A stretch of DNA of 64,000 nucleotides. It comes from Niveispirillum fermenti. GTDB lineage: Bacteria; Pseudomonadota; Alphaproteobacteria; Azospirillales; Azospirillaceae. The notes under the pieces were generated by a model. It was not told the origin of the DNA, searched no databases, and saw only the letters and a list, made by a program, of their open reading frames with translations. The stretch covers positions 1-64,000 of the forward strand of contig NZ_JBLTXA010000010.1 in assembly GCF_048066175.1 (NCBI RefSeq), in the 5' to 3' direction. This document shows positions 26,989 through 35,539 of this stretch, in pieces. Each line of letters begins with the position of its first letter. The stretch's first letter is position 1. A program made the translations under genes and the position numbers.

Positions 26989-28542
26989 TCCCAACACCGC
27001 CTGCGCCGGTCCCAGATGGGCGGCGTAGCGGCGCCAGCCGCCCACCGATGATGTGTTGATCGGCTGGCGGACCTGCACCGCGCTGGCCGTGGCCACGGCG
27101 GCGCGGTTCTCCTCGATCCGCACGCAGGCCGGATGCCAGGACAGGCCGCAGAAATTCAGCAGATCGCGCACGCAAGGCTCCGGATCGGCCACCAGCGCCT
27201 CATACGCCACCATTTTGAACCGGCCGGGCAGCAAGGCTGCCCAGCGTGTCGCCAATTGCCGGAAACCGGTGTAAAATTCGGCCGCCGCCGCCAGATCCAG
27301 GGAATAGCGGTAGAGCGGGGTGGCAAATTCGAAAAGCTGGCGATAGTTGCTGACCACGCTGTCCAGCGGATCACGGAGCAGACAGACGAAACGGGCATGG
27401 GGCAGCGCGGCGGCGATCAGCCCGACCAGTTGGACATTCAGGTGGAACTTGTCCAGGAACCGTTCCGCCCCGCCGGCCAGTTGCCGCCCCTTTTCCACAT
27501 AGGCATGGCCGATCCCGTCAAGGTCCACGCGGCCCGATGCCACCCGTTCCAGCATCGCCTCATCCACCAGATGGCGTGTGGCGACGCCAGTCGCATGGCG
27601 CAGCAATTGGGCGAAATGCTGGAACTCCCCGATGGAGGTCAGGTCCGGATGGCCTGACAGGATGCGGTCGACCAGCGTCGTACCCGACCGGGGCATACCC
27701 ACGACGAAGATGGGTTCGGCCCGGCAGGTGCCGGTGACGGCAGGGGGGGAGGCCGCCAGTACCGCCGCCGGCGCCTTGGCACTTTCGCGCGGGTCGGCGC
27801 CCAGGGCTTTCAACAGCGCCGCCTTGCCGTCGCGCAGGTGGATGAAGGCCTCGTCATACCGGCCCAAAGCCTCGCATTCCTTGGCAGCGGCATGGGCCAG
27901 ATGGATGCGGTCGCGGGCGTCGGGGACCGTTGCGATCAGGGCGGTCAGCCGGTCCAGATGGTGGTGGTCGGCTGTGATCCCCCCCAGTGATGTCAGGGCT
28001 GCGTGCGCCTTGATATATCGCGGGGCCAGACCGATGGCCGTTTCCAGTGCCCGGCGGGCACCGTCGAAATCGCCCGTGAATTTCAGGCTGCTGCCCAGGT
28101 TGAAGTGGACGGCCGGGTTGCGTGACCCTTCATCGGCGGCACGGCTCAGCACGACGGCCGCCTTTTCATGCTGGCCAAGCCTTGTATGGATGGCGGCGAT
28201 GGCGTCCAGTACCAGGTCGGACAGGGGCGAACAGGCCAGTGCCGCCCGCGCGCATTCCTCCGCTGCCGCGATATCCATGCGCCTTGCATGGCATTTGCCC
28301 AGTTGCGCCCGGTATTCGCCGGTGGTCGGGGCCAGTGCCACGGCCCGTCCGCATAATTCCAACTCCTCCGCGAACCGTCCCATGTCCCCCATGGCGCGGG
28401 CCAGCAGCGACCAGCCGGCGGCATCCGCCGGATCACCGGCCAGTATCGGCCGCAGCAGGGCCTCTGCCCTTTCAGGCCTGCCGGCGATCAGGGCCGCCAG
28501 TGCCGGAGCATGGAAATCGTTCTGCCGAATCGTTACGGTCAT
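26974..28542 (-). CDS. Tetratricopeptide-repeat sulfotransferase-family protein
   Basis: About 522 aa. Residues about 1-270 are TPR-like helical repeats (AGWSLLARAMGDMGRFAEE, VHFNLGSSLKFTGDFDGA). The C-terminal half is a sulfotransferase domain with the 5'-phosphosulfate loop FVVGMPRSGTTLVDRIL and the 3'-phosphate motif VCLLRDPLDSVVSNY, so it should bind PAPS. ATG 28542 is taken; an ATG four codons earlier (28554) is equally possible, and neither has a good ribosome-binding site. It diverges from the small sulfotransferase with under 50 bp between them. Such TPR-sulfotransferases often flank TBDR genes in alphaproteobacteria; the substrate is unknown. Confidence 0.87.
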   Translation of the reverse strand: MTVTIRQNDFHAPALAALIAGRPERAEALLRPILAGDPADAAGWSLLARAMGDMGRFAEELELCGRAVALAPTTGEYRAQLGKCHARRMDIAAAEECARAALACSPLSDLVLDAIAAIHTRLGQHEKAAVVLSRAADEGSRNPAVHFNLGSSLKFTGDFDGARRALETAIGLAPRYIKAHAALTSLGGITADHHHLDRLTALIATVPDARDRIHLAHAAAKECEALGRYDEAFIHLRDGKAALLKALGADPRESAKAPAAVLAASPPAVTGTCRAEPIFVVGMPRSGTTLVDRILSGHPDLTSIGEFQHFAQLLRHATGVATRHLVDEAMLERVASGRVDLDGIGHAYVEKGRQLAGGAERFLDKFHLNVQLVGLIAAALPHARFVCLLRDPLDSVVSNYRQLFEFATPLYRYSLDLAAAAEFYTGFRQLATRWAALLPGRFKMVAYEALVADPEPCVRDLLNFCGLSWHPACVRIEENRAAVATASAVQVRQPINTSSVGGWRRYAAHLGPAQAVLGSAAA

Positions 28543-28590
28543 GAAGGGGACCATATGGAGTTTTGCTACATCGGATGATATCATACCGAC

Positions 28591-29277
28591 ATGATCATCT
28601 GCCCTGAATTCATTTTTCTGCATCTGCACAAGTCCGGCGGGACTTTTGCCAACCAACTGCTGCTGAAATGCGTGCCGGGCGCGCGGCGGGCGGGGTATCA
28701 CCTGCCCTATGCGGAACTGCCGGTATCATACCGGCACCTGCCCGTGGCCGGCACCGTCCGCAATCCCTGGGACTATTACGTCTCCTGGTATTTCTTCCAG
28801 CGCCAGCAGGAACGGCCCAATGCCCTGTTCCTGACCTGCTCCGACAATGGCGCACTGGATTTCGCCGGGACCATCCGCAACCTGGTCACTTTGCATGAGG
28901 ATCCGGCGCGGATAAGGGTGCTGGAGGCCGCGTTTCCGACGGAATTCATGCAACATGGACTGAACCTGACCAGCCGCTGTATCGCCGGTATCCGGGGCAC
29001 CGGCCTGGGCTTCTACAGTTTTCTCTATCGCCGGCTTTATGCCGGCGCTGCTGCACCGCGGATCATCCCCACCGAACACCTGCGTAGCGGGTTGCGGGCA
29101 CTGCTGGCCGGCCTGGCCGTGCCCGCGGAGCCGCTGGCGACGCTGTTCCTGGAGCAGGCACCGCCGATGAACACCAGCCGGCATGGTCCCTTCCGTGACT
29201 ATTACAGCCCGGCGCTGCGCGATCTGGTGGGCCTGCATGAGCAGGCGGTGATCCTGGCCCATGATTATCGGTTCTGA
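28591..29277 (+). CDS. Small sulfotransferase-like protein
   Basis: 228 aa. The N-terminal P-loop-like FIFLHLHKSGGTFANQLLL and the 3'-phosphate motif GTVRNPWDYYVSWYFF match sulfotransferases of the Sulfotransfer_2/heparan-type fold. Length is at the low end. Start ATG 28591 has no strong ribosome-binding site. It is divergent from the TPR-sulfotransferase and upstream of the oligosaccharide TBDR. It probably transfers or recognises sulfate on a glycan or exported product, but the acceptor cannot be read. Confidence 0.78.
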   Translation: MIICPEFIFLHLHKSGGTFANQLLLKCVPGARRAGYHLPYAELPVSYRHLPVAGTVRNPWDYYVSWYFFQRQQERPNALFLTCSDNGALDFAGTIRNLVTLHEDPARIRVLEAAFPTEFMQHGLNLTSRCIAGIRGTGLGFYSFLYRRLYAGAAAPRIIPTEHLRSGLRALLAGLAVPAEPLATLFLEQAPPMNTSRHGPFRDYYSPALRDLVGLHEQAVILAHDYRF

Positions 29278-29280
29278 CTC

Positions 29281-29300
29281 CATGTAGTAACATTGATACA
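29281..29300. promoter_or_regulatory. Candidate shared operator before the oligosaccharide TBDR
   Basis: The sequence reads TGTATCAATGTTACTACATG on the minus strand, starting just after the upstream stop codon and about 130 nt before the TBDR. The TGTATCAA...TACAT core matches the inverted repeat at 21822-21840 in the rpiR/ridA region. The rest of the 154-bp gap is AT-rich to about 29335, then GC-rich leader. Confidence 0.4.
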
Positions 29301-29431
29301 AAAATGATTGATTTGTGCGCTCAAAAATGTAACTTACCGACATCCGGTGCTTCCATGCGGGACTGAACCCGGGGAAGGCAGGAACGGGACACATAAGACG
29401 GCCGGCATCGACCGGCACGGGGGGTAGAGCG

Positions 29432-32200
29432 ATGGAGCATTTCTTTAAGGGTCTTCCACGGCGTGGCCTGCTGCTGACGGGCGCATCGGTGCTGGCGCTG
29501 ACGGGCTTCGCGCCGGTTGCGACTGCGCAGGAAACAGACAGTCAGTCCTATGTGCTGGAAGAGATCATCGTTACCGGCGTGCGCGCCAGCCTGAAAAGCG
29601 CCATCGACATGAAGCGCGCGTCGGACGCCATTGTCGATGGCATTTCGTCGGAGGATGTGGGCAAGTTCCCCGATGCCAATATCGCGGAAGCGCTGCAGCG
29701 CATCCCCGGCGTCTCTATCGACCGCTCGGGCGGCGAAGGGCGCTATGTCAGCATCAATGGTCTGGGGTCGGACTTCGCCAACGTCCTGTTCAATGGTCGT
29801 CCCATTGCCAGCGAGAATGCCGGCCGTTCCTTCAGCTTCGACACCGTGGCATCGGACCTGATCGGCAATGTCCTGGTCTACAAAAGCCAGCCCGCCAATG
29901 TGGCGGAGGGCGGGGTCGGCGGCACCGTCGATGTGGTGACCGCCAAGCCCTTCGATTTCAAGGGTTTTCAATTCGCCGGCAATGTTTCGGTGAATTACGA
30001 GGAGAACAGCGAAAAGGCCACGCCGCAGGTTTCCTTCGTCACCTCCAACCGCTTTCATGATGGTCGGCTGGGCATTCTGGCGTCGTTTGTGCATCAGGAG
30101 CGCAAGCAGCGCACCTATGATGTCCAGAACAGCGGCATGATCCACAACCTGTTCTTCGATGCCGACGCCTATGCCTATGTCTCCGACGACCGGGACGAGG
30201 CCTGGCGCATGCAGGATCTGACCCGGTCCGTGGTGGAGGAAGACCGCACCCGGACCGGCGGCACCCTGGCCGTGCAGTTCGAGGCGACGGAGAACCTGAC
30301 GCTGAGCCTGGATTATCTCTATTCCCGCTTCAAGGTGGAGACGGAGATCAACAGCGCCAGCAACTGGTTCTGGGCTGTGCAGGACACCAACCGCAACGTC
30401 ATCGATGCCAATGGTTCCTACACCACCTTCGACCATGGCATCGGCTATGACCTGACCGGCTATGCCTTCAACCTGACCCGCAAGAAGCGGCCGACGGTGA
30501 CGCAACTGGGCGGGTTCAACGCAGCCTGGGAACCGTCGGACAGTTTCAAGGCCGTCTTCGACGCCTCCTATTCCACGGCGCGCAATGACAATCGCGGCCT
30601 GGATGAGAGCCAGACGCTGGAAATCCTGAATCAGCCTGGCTTCCTGGTGCATATGGATGGCGGGGTTCCCTGGTTCGAACAGAACGGCAATCTGGTCGAC
30701 GAGGCGAACCAGCGGCTGCTACGCGCCCGTATCAACAAGAATAGCGGCGCCTATGTCGACGCCAGCACAGGCCAGGCCAAGCTGGACACAAGCTGGAAGG
30801 CGCTGGACAACCTGACCCTGGATATGGGGGCCGCCTATACCGAGGCGCGCAAGACCAACGAGAATTGGGAAACGCCGTTGCCCATCCAGCGCCTGTACCA
30901 GGCCAACGCCATGGGACAGGTGATCGACTATGACAGCATCGTCAGCGGCATCTATCGCGGTGGCAACAGGTTCGGCAACGACAAGCTGAACGCCGACATG
31001 TTCCGGATCGATGGCGAGGCCCTGCGCAGATGGATGGCCGACCCCGTCAACCTGGCCAACCGCACCCGCAATGCCGGGGCCGGCGGTCTGGCCGAATTCA
31101 TCGCCAATGGCCGCAGTTGGAAGGCGGTGGAGACGGGCGACAGTTTCGAGATCAAGGAGAAGGTCACCTCCGGCTATGCCAGCGTGAAGCTGGATGACAC
31201 GATCGGGTCCATGCCGATCAATGTCACGGCCGGCCTGCGCGTCTCCCATACCGAACTGACCTCGTCTGGCCGCATGCGGGTGCTGACCAACCTGGCCGTG
31301 CAGCCGGGCGACAATCCCGGTGTGCTGTACAAGGAATATGCCAGCGCCGACCTGACAGAGATCAGCGCCGACCACACTTATACCAACTGGCTGCCATCCT
31401 TGAACGTGAAGCTGGATGTTCACCCCGACATGGTGCTGCGCGGGGCTGTGTCGCGGACCATGACGCGGCCGACGCTGGAGGATCTGGCACCCCAGATTTC
31501 CTATGGCAGCACCTTTGTCGTGGCCCGCTACGCCACGGGCAGCAATCCGAACCTGAAGCCCTTCCTGTCGACCAATTTCGATGCCTCGGCCGAATGGTAC
31601 TTCGCCGATACCGGCGCGCTGGCTTTGGGTTATTTCCGCAAGAAGGTTGACAATTTCATCGTCCAGGGCACGGCGGAGGAGGTCATATCCTCTGTGGCGA
31701 ACCCGGCTTACCAGACCTTCATCGTCACCCGGCCGGTGAATGCGGAAAAGGCGACGATCGAGGGGGTCAACGCCTCCTTCACCTATGCCTTCGACATGGG
31801 CTTTGGCGTACAGGCCAACTATACCCATGTCACCAGCAACGCCACCCTGGACAAGGCACAGCCCAATGTCAGCTTTGCGCTGCCGGGGCTCAGCGACACG
31901 GCCAATCTGGTGGGCTTCTATGAACGGGGGCCGTTCTCGGCGCGCCTTGCCTATAACTGGCGGTCGGACTTCTTGGGCTCGCTGCTTTATAACGGCACGG
32001 GCGAACCGCAATATTTCGCGCCCTATCACCAGATCGATGCCCGCCTGGGCTATCAGGTGACAGAAAGCACGGCATTGACCGCCACGGCCGTGAACCTGAC
32101 GGAGGAAAAGGTGAAAGCCTATGGCCGCTACAGCAACCAGTTCCTGGGCTATACCGACTATGGCCGCCGGTTCACCCTGATGCTGTCGGTGAAGCTGTGA
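29432..32200 (+). CDS. TonB-dependent receptor, Caulobacter/Xanthomonas oligosaccharide type
   Basis: 922 aa. A signal peptide ends near VATA-QE, followed by the TonB-box-like YVLEEIIVTGVRASLKSAI. The plug carries the hallmarks of the TonB-Xanth-Caul (TIGR01782-like) group: DAIVDGISSEDVGKFPD, NIAEALQRIPGVSIDR, RYVSINGLG and NVLFNGRPIAS. The barrel ends GRRFTLMLSVKL. These receptors import oligosaccharides such as maltodextrin, chito- or N-glycan-derived sugars. The GH20 gene overlaps its stop (GTGA), so a beta-N-acetylhexosaminide is the likely ligand. Confidence 0.95.
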   Translation: MEHFFKGLPRRGLLLTGASVLALTGFAPVATAQETDSQSYVLEEIIVTGVRASLKSAIDMKRASDAIVDGISSEDVGKFPDANIAEALQRIPGVSIDRSGGEGRYVSINGLGSDFANVLFNGRPIASENAGRSFSFDTVASDLIGNVLVYKSQPANVAEGGVGGTVDVVTAKPFDFKGFQFAGNVSVNYEENSEKATPQVSFVTSNRFHDGRLGILASFVHQERKQRTYDVQNSGMIHNLFFDADAYAYVSDDRDEAWRMQDLTRSVVEEDRTRTGGTLAVQFEATENLTLSLDYLYSRFKVETEINSASNWFWAVQDTNRNVIDANGSYTTFDHGIGYDLTGYAFNLTRKKRPTVTQLGGFNAAWEPSDSFKAVFDASYSTARNDNRGLDESQTLEILNQPGFLVHMDGGVPWFEQNGNLVDEANQRLLRARINKNSGAYVDASTGQAKLDTSWKALDNLTLDMGAAYTEARKTNENWETPLPIQRLYQANAMGQVIDYDSIVSGIYRGGNRFGNDKLNADMFRIDGEALRRWMADPVNLANRTRNAGAGGLAEFIANGRSWKAVETGDSFEIKEKVTSGYASVKLDDTIGSMPINVTAGLRVSHTELTSSGRMRVLTNLAVQPGDNPGVLYKEYASADLTEISADHTYTNWLPSLNVKLDVHPDMVLRGAVSRTMTRPTLEDLAPQISYGSTFVVARYATGSNPNLKPFLSTNFDASAEWYFADTGALALGYFRKKVDNFIVQGTAEEVISSVANPAYQTFIVTRPVNAEKATIEGVNASFTYAFDMGFGVQANYTHVTSNATLDKAQPNVSFALPGLSDTANLVGFYERGPFSARLAYNWRSDFLGSLLYNGTGEPQYFAPYHQIDARLGYQVTESTALTATAVNLTEEKVKAYGRYSNQFLGYTDYGRRFTLMLSVKL

Positions 32201-33756
32201 GGGCGGCGTCGATCCTGCTGGCGGCAGCGCTCCTGACGACGGTGCCGGCCTGGGGGCAGCAGCCCCCGGCGCCGGCCGCCACGGCAACCCTGTCGGTCGA
32301 TCATCTTCTGCCGCTGATGCAGGAATGGCGCGGCAGCGGCGGCACCCTGTCGCTGGCCGCGACATCCACCCTGGCGCTGGACCCCGCTGCCCCCGCCGAC
32401 TGGACGGGGGAAGCGGAACTGCTGGCGACGGATCTGGCCAGGGTAACGGGCCGCCCCTGGCAGGTCGTGCGAAGGACGGCGCGAGACGGCGAGGTGGCCC
32501 TGCGCCCCGCTGCCGCCCCCCTGCAGGCGGAGGGGTATCGCCTGTCCGTCGATAAGAAGGTCACCGTGGAGGCATCGGCTGGGGCGGGCCTCTATTATGG
32601 CGGGCGCACCTTGCTGCAATGGCTGCTGACGGCACCCGATCCGGCCCAGGCGTTGCTGCCGCGCGGGATGGGCAGCGACCACCCCCAATATGGCACGCGC
32701 GTGGTCATGCTGGATTTGGGGCGCCGCTATTTCCAGATGCAGACCATCAAGGCCCTGATCGCCCGTATGGGCTTTTATAAGCTGAATACCCTGCATCTGC
32801 ATTTCACCGACTGGCCGGCCTTCCGCCTGGACAGCCCGCGCTATCCCGGTCTGGCCCCGGCCGGCGCCTCCTACAACCGGGAGGATGTGAAGCAGATCGA
32901 GGCCTGGGCGGCCCAGCACCATATCACCATCGTGCCGGAGATCGACATCCCGGCCCATGCCGTGGCCCTGACCGATTACAAGCCTGAACTGGGTTTCAAA
33001 TGTCCGTCCATGCGCTCGTCCCACTGGCTGCGGGAAGCCGCACCCGATATCGGGGACAAGGCCTGGACCATTGACATCACCAAGCCGGAAAATGCCGAAT
33101 GGCTGAAGGGCCTGCTGGGGGAATTCATTCCCTGGTTCTCCGGCCCCTATTTCCATGTCGGCGGTGACGAATATCAGTATGACGTGGACAAGGAACGCTG
33201 CCCGGAACTGATGGAAGCAACGAAGCGCATGGGCCTGAAATATCCGGGCGATGTTTTCATCAACTGGATCAATCAGTCCAACCAGGTGGTGAAGGCCCAC
33301 GGCAAGCGCACCATGATCTGGAGCTGGTGGGGTTTCAAGGATGACAAGACCTCCACCCTGCCGGATCGCGACATCATCGTGGAGGTCTGGAACCAGGATA
33401 TGGAGGCCCAGATCAAGAAAGACGGCTTTGATGTCATCCTGACGCCGGAAGACACGATGTATGTGACCCCGTGGGAAGATATCGACCGTAACAGCAATTA
33501 CGGCCTGTTCGACCTGGAGAAGGTCCATGAGCATTATCCCCATGATACCTCGCCGCAGGTGCTGGGCTATGCCCTGGCCATCTGGGCGGACCGGGCGGAA
33601 CGGCACACGGACAATTACTTCCTGAGCCGGGCAGAGGAACCGATGCTGGTCATGGCCGAACGGCTGTGGACCGGTCCGGCCCGGGGCAGCGTCTGGGACC
33701 TGATGCGCCGCGCCGACCGCATCGACGCGGCCCGGCGCGGGCTGGCGGAACGGTAA
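32197..33756 (+). CDS. GH20 beta-N-acetylhexosaminidase (secreted)
   Basis: 519 aa. The signal peptide (MRAASILLAAALLTTVPAWG) points to the periplasm. A GH20b-like N-terminal domain ends near residue 160. The catalytic barrel has LDLGRRYFQMQTIK, LNTLHLHFTDW, VPEIDIPAHA and the catalytic Asp324-Glu325 pair in HVGGDEY. It hydrolyses terminal beta-linked GlcNAc or GalNAc by substrate-assisted catalysis. The start is GTG, overlapping the TBDR stop by 4 bp, so the two are coupled. It would release N-acetylhexosamines for the MFS carrier and the ridA operon. Confidence 0.94.
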   Translation: MRAASILLAAALLTTVPAWGQQPPAPAATATLSVDHLLPLMQEWRGSGGTLSLAATSTLALDPAAPADWTGEAELLATDLARVTGRPWQVVRRTARDGEVALRPAAAPLQAEGYRLSVDKKVTVEASAGAGLYYGGRTLLQWLLTAPDPAQALLPRGMGSDHPQYGTRVVMLDLGRRYFQMQTIKALIARMGFYKLNTLHLHFTDWPAFRLDSPRYPGLAPAGASYNREDVKQIEAWAAQHHITIVPEIDIPAHAVALTDYKPELGFKCPSMRSSHWLREAAPDIGDKAWTIDITKPENAEWLKGLLGEFIPWFSGPYFHVGGDEYQYDVDKERCPELMEATKRMGLKYPGDVFINWINQSNQVVKAHGKRTMIWSWWGFKDDKTSTLPDRDIIVEVWNQDMEAQIKKDGFDVILTPEDTMYVTPWEDIDRNSNYGLFDLEKVHEHYPHDTSPQVLGYALAIWADRAERHTDNYFLSRAEEPMLVMAERLWTGPARGSVWDLMRRADRIDAARRGLAER

Positions 33757-33790
33757 TAGCCTGTTCCACTGACCCTGCCGGTCGCTGCCG

Positions 33791-33839
33791 AACCGGATGC
33801 GGATGAGTGAAGCTGACCAGCATCCGGTTTGACCCTTCA
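33791..33839. terminator. Stem-loop between GH20 and dgoK
   Basis: A perfect 10-bp inverted repeat AACCGGATGC / GCATCCGGTT has a 29-nt loop and no T-run. It could be an attenuating hairpin or a protein site in the 96-bp gap. No other element is visible there. Confidence 0.35.
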
Positions 33840-33852
33840 AGGTTCCATTATC

Positions 33853-34740
33853 ATGAGCAAACCCGCCTTCCTCGGCATCGATTGGGGAACCACGAACCGG
33901 CGCGTCCATGTGTTGGGTGCCGATGGTTTCCTGCTGACAACGCAGGCTGACGACAAGGGCGTGCTGTCCCTGACCCGCGACCAGTTCCCGGCGGAAATCG
34001 CGGCCTTGCGCGCCCGGTTTGGTGACCTGACCGTCATCGCGGCCGGCATGGTGGGGTCGGCGCGGGGCTGGGTGGAGGTGCCCTATCTTCCCTGTCCCGT
34101 CACGTTGGGCGAGCTGGCCGGCCGGCTATGCTGGGTGGAGCCGGGGCGCACGGCCATCGTGCCCGGTGTGGCGATTGCCGATCCGCTGCGGCCGGAGGTG
34201 ATGCGGGGCGAGGAGGTGCAGATCCTGGGCGCCGTCCAGGCCGGGTTGGTGCCACCCGATGCCCTGCTGTGCCAGCCAGGTACGCACAGCAAATGGGCAA
34301 CCCTGTCCGGTGGCACGCTTACCGGCTTTCGTACCGCGATGACGGGGGAACTGTTCGCGTTGCTGCGCCGGCATAGCCTGTTGTCGGGCCTGCTGGACGG
34401 GCCGGTTGAACCGGGGCCTGATTTCGATGCCGGACTGGCGCTGGCAATGCAGGGCGCGCCGCTGGGCCGGCTGTTCGGGGAACGGGCCGCGGCCCTGCTG
34501 GGCCTGCGCGATCCGGCGTCGGTGGCGGCGCGGGTCAGCGGGCTGCTGATCGGCGGCGATGTCGCGGAACAGGGGCTCGCTCCCGGTCAGCCCGTGCATC
34601 TGCTGGCCGATGGGATGCTGGCCCGGCTCTACGCGACCGCCATCGGTGCGGCGGGTGGAACCGTCCATCCGGTCTCCAGTCAGGCCGCCTTTCTGGCCGG
34701 CATCATACGTATCTGCCTTCATCAGAACCTATGGTCCTGA
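33853..34740 (+). CDS. dgoK: 2-dehydro-3-deoxygalactonokinase
   Basis: 295 aa, standard DgoK length. DgoK-family features: FLGIDWGTTNRRVHVL (phosphate-binding strand), VIAAGMVGSARGW, EVPYLPCP, GEEVQILGA, CQPGTHSKWA and TGFRTAMTGELFALL. It phosphorylates 2-keto-3-deoxygalactonate (KDGal) at C6. ATG 33853 is preferred over an upstream TTG (33829) because AAGG lies 10 nt before it and it opens at the conserved start. The last codons (ICLHQNLWS and stop) are encoded by palindromic repeat copy D, so the C-terminus appears altered by repeat insertion. It is upstream of dgoA. Confidence 0.92.
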   Translation: MSKPAFLGIDWGTTNRRVHVLGADGFLLTTQADDKGVLSLTRDQFPAEIAALRARFGDLTVIAAGMVGSARGWVEVPYLPCPVTLGELAGRLCWVEPGRTAIVPGVAIADPLRPEVMRGEEVQILGAVQAGLVPPDALLCQPGTHSKWATLSGGTLTGFRTAMTGELFALLRRHSLLSGLLDGPVEPGPDFDAGLALAMQGAPLGRLFGERAAALLGLRDPASVAARVSGLLIGGDVAEQGLAPGQPVHLLADGMLARLYATAIGAAGGTVHPVSSQAAFLAGIIRICLHQNLWS

Positions 34741-34844
34741 TGAAGGCATCCCTCATGCGCCGGTGCCGCCATCCGGCGGCTGGGCTTGCGCGCGCATGGG
34801 CGCGCCAACCATGTTGCGATGAGTTCAACTCACCGCAACATGGT
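34714..34844. repeat. Composite palindromic repeat, copy D (inverted relative to A)
   Basis: It starts inside dgoK. Hairpin 34714-34748 (TGCCTTCATCAGAACC / GGTCCTGATGAAGGCA, one mismatch, loop TAT) contains the dgoK stop. A GC-rich middle follows (GCCGCCATCCGGCGGC and GCGCGCATGGGCGCGC). The second hairpin, 34808-34844, has 18-bp arms ACCATGTTGCGATGAGTT / AACTCACCGCAACATGGT, one mismatch. The reverse complement has the same order of parts as copy A. Confidence 0.7.
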
Positions 34845-34870
34845 ATTACATCCATCTGGAGCACGATCCG

Positions 34871-35500
34871 ATGATTGCGCTTGAAACACTGACCCGAGCC
34901 CTGAACGAATGCCCCCTGGTCGCCATTCTGCGCGGTATCACCCCGGATGAGGTGGAGAGGGTGGGGGAGGTGCTGGCCGAGGCGGGATTCGTGATGATCG
35001 AAGTGCCGCTGAACTCCCCCGATCCGCTGCGCAGCATTGAGAGGCTGGCCCGCACCCTGGGGGACCGGGTGCTGATCGGGGCGGGCACCGTGCTGAACAG
35101 GGCGCAGGTGGCGGCGGTACATAGTGCCGGTGGGCGGCTGGTCGTGTCCCCCAACGCCGATGCCGACGTGATCCGGGCCAGCGTGGCGGCTGGCATGGTG
35201 TCGTTGCCGGGTTTCCTGACCCCGTCGGAGGCCATGCTGGCTATCGCGGCCGGTGCCACGGGGCTGAAGCTGTTCCCGGCGGAGGTGGCATCGCCCCGCT
35301 TCCTCGCTGCCCAAAGGGCTGTGCTGCCAACGCAGGTGCCGGTACTGGCCGTGGGCGGCATAACACCGGAGACCCTGCATGAATGGCGTCCCATGGCCGA
35401 TGGCTTCGGCCTGGGCTCCGCCCTCTACCGCCCGGGCATGGATGGGGCGGCCGTGCGGGCGGCCGCCCTGCGGTTCACGGCGCGACTTCGGAGACCTTGA
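34871..35500 (+). CDS. dgoA: 2-dehydro-3-deoxy-6-phosphogalactonate aldolase
   Basis: 209 aa, class I KDPG/KDPGal aldolase fold. Features: PLVAILRGITPDE, catalytic Glu44 in MIEVPLNSPDP, LIGAGTVL, Schiff-base Lys133 in TGLKLFPAE, and FGLGSALYRPG at the phosphate site, which is typical of DgoA rather than Eda. It splits KDPGal into pyruvate and D-glyceraldehyde 3-phosphate. Paired with dgoK it completes catabolism of 2-keto-3-deoxygalactonate. No galactonate dehydratase gene is present nearby, so KDGal must come from elsewhere. The PLP dehydratase at 24249 is a candidate source. Confidence 0.93.
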   Translation: MIALETLTRALNECPLVAILRGITPDEVERVGEVLAEAGFVMIEVPLNSPDPLRSIERLARTLGDRVLIGAGTVLNRAQVAAVHSAGGRLVVSPNADADVIRASVAAGMVSLPGFLTPSEAMLAIAAGATGLKLFPAEVASPRFLAAQRAVLPTQVPVLAVGGITPETLHEWRPMADGFGLGSALYRPGMDGAAVRAAALRFTARLRRP

Positions 35501-35539
35501 TTTGATGTCGCGGGGCGATGGGAGGGCCGCTGCGCTGCT

